The notes below the pieces were generated by a model. That model made no database searches. It saw nothing but the letters and a program-made list of their open reading frames with translations, and was not told the DNA's origin. From Siniperca chuatsi (Eukaryota > Chordata > Actinopteri > Centrarchiformes > Sinipercidae), in the NCBI RefSeq assembly GCF_020085105.1, contig NC_058043.1, forward strand, positions 9,785,167 through 9,849,166: a DNA stretch of 64,000 bases, given 5' to 3'. Below are positions 63,483-64,000 of the stretch, one piece after another (the stretch's first letter is position 1; every line of letters begins with the position of its first letter). The position numbers were made by a program, and so were the translations under genes.

Positions 63483-64000
63483 GATTGGACAGGGAGGTTC
63501 CATGGCTGTAGGCGCTCCGAGCTCATCCAAAGCCTCCTGAGTTACACTGAGTCTCCTCCTCATGTTCCCATATGGCCTGTTGTAGTGTACAAAACATAAT
63601 GATAGTGAGAAATTATCAGTGAGATTCATTAGATTGAATCTTAGCAGATTTAAAGACAGTGAAATGTAATGCACAACAAAAGGATTTCAGCATTGAAATT
63701 CTGGCCAATACTATGACTACTAATAATGAAAACAATAATAATGTTTTAACCACTACGACTAGTTTTACTGCTTGAATTCAAAAGCATCTATTTAAAATCA
63801 ATCAATTTCTCCTTTATTTTTACTTTTCCTTCTGTATTTTTTTATTTGGCTAATTTAAATACTGACACTGTTTTAGTTAATAATACTGTGTTATTAACAC
63901 AGTGTATTAGTTTTAAAATGAAAAGCATTAAATTGAATTTACCTTGTTATCCAGCGGTGAAAGAAGCTTGTCTAAACTCACTCGCGCATCCTCTTAGATT
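63483..64000 (-). CDS. Candidate exons of an unidentified minus-strand gene at the right edge
   Basis: I do not recognise this gene. Exon candidate 63483-63576 lies between an acceptor (CACTACAACAG) and a donor (CCAATC|GTGAGC). In the open frame it reads PYGNMRRRLSVTQEALDELG followed by APTAMEPPCPI, a composition typical of real protein with a basic kinase-like site (RRRLS). Upstream, AACAAG|GTAAAT at 63943 is a donor. A short exon 63943-63971 after GTTTAG would keep frame (TSFFHRWITR-PYGN), but the reading before it has stops, so its start is forced or wrong. The rest of the gene would lie beyond the window. Confidence 0.3.

Overview
The window is nuclear DNA of a ray-finned fish, most likely a percomorph teleost. 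The genes are intron-bearing vertebrate orthologues. The DNA is AT-rich, with many simple repeats and short non-autonomous DNA-transposon families that I recognise as typical of spiny-rayed fish. There is nothing bacterial, and I saw no clear retrovirus-like or Polinton-like element.

Layout, left to right. (1) 1-4908, minus strand: the 5' two-thirds of a Tubby-like gene (tulp1), running off the left edge inside the tubby domain. (2) About 5-21 kb: a gene-poor stretch with a GC-rich, exon-like block near 13.4-13.8 kb and candidate non-coding exons on the plus strand. (3) 21.3-21.7 kb, plus strand: two let-7 microRNA hairpins about 300 nt apart, a let-7k type and a let-7a/j type. (4) 21.85-24.09 kb: a Harbinger-like element carrying a 999-bp Tc1/mariner (IS630-type) insertion flanked by TA. 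(5) 26.1-33.1 kb: two adenosine A3-type receptor genes, each of two coding exons, arranged head to head. (6) 35.3 kb: a small single-pass membrane protein gene I cannot name. (7) 37.3-39.6 kb: rplp2, complete, with a pyrimidine-rich ribosomal-protein promoter. (8) 43.5-47 kb, minus strand: bcl2l14 (BCL-G type). (9) 55.5-58.5 kb, minus strand: kcna10 (Kv1.8), an intronless coding region with a probable spliced leader. (10) 63.5-64 kb: one or two exon-like pieces of an unidentified minus-strand gene running off the right edge.

The genes do not form one pathway. What links several of them is ancestry: from memory, TULP1, a let-7j/let-7k pair, ADORA3 and KCNA10 lie on one small chicken chromosome, so part of this window looks like an ancient vertebrate linkage block. 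rplp2 and bcl2l14 seem to be additions to it. The main points for follow-up are the let-7 pair in this context, the run of frame-neutral lysine-rich exons in tulp1 (two of them apparent duplicates, one with a GC splice donor), the divergent adenosine-receptor pair in which one member has DRF instead of DRY, and the unnamed 114-residue membrane protein. Splice sites were placed by eye from reading frame and GT/AG (or GC/AG) consensus and have not been confirmed by transcripts.
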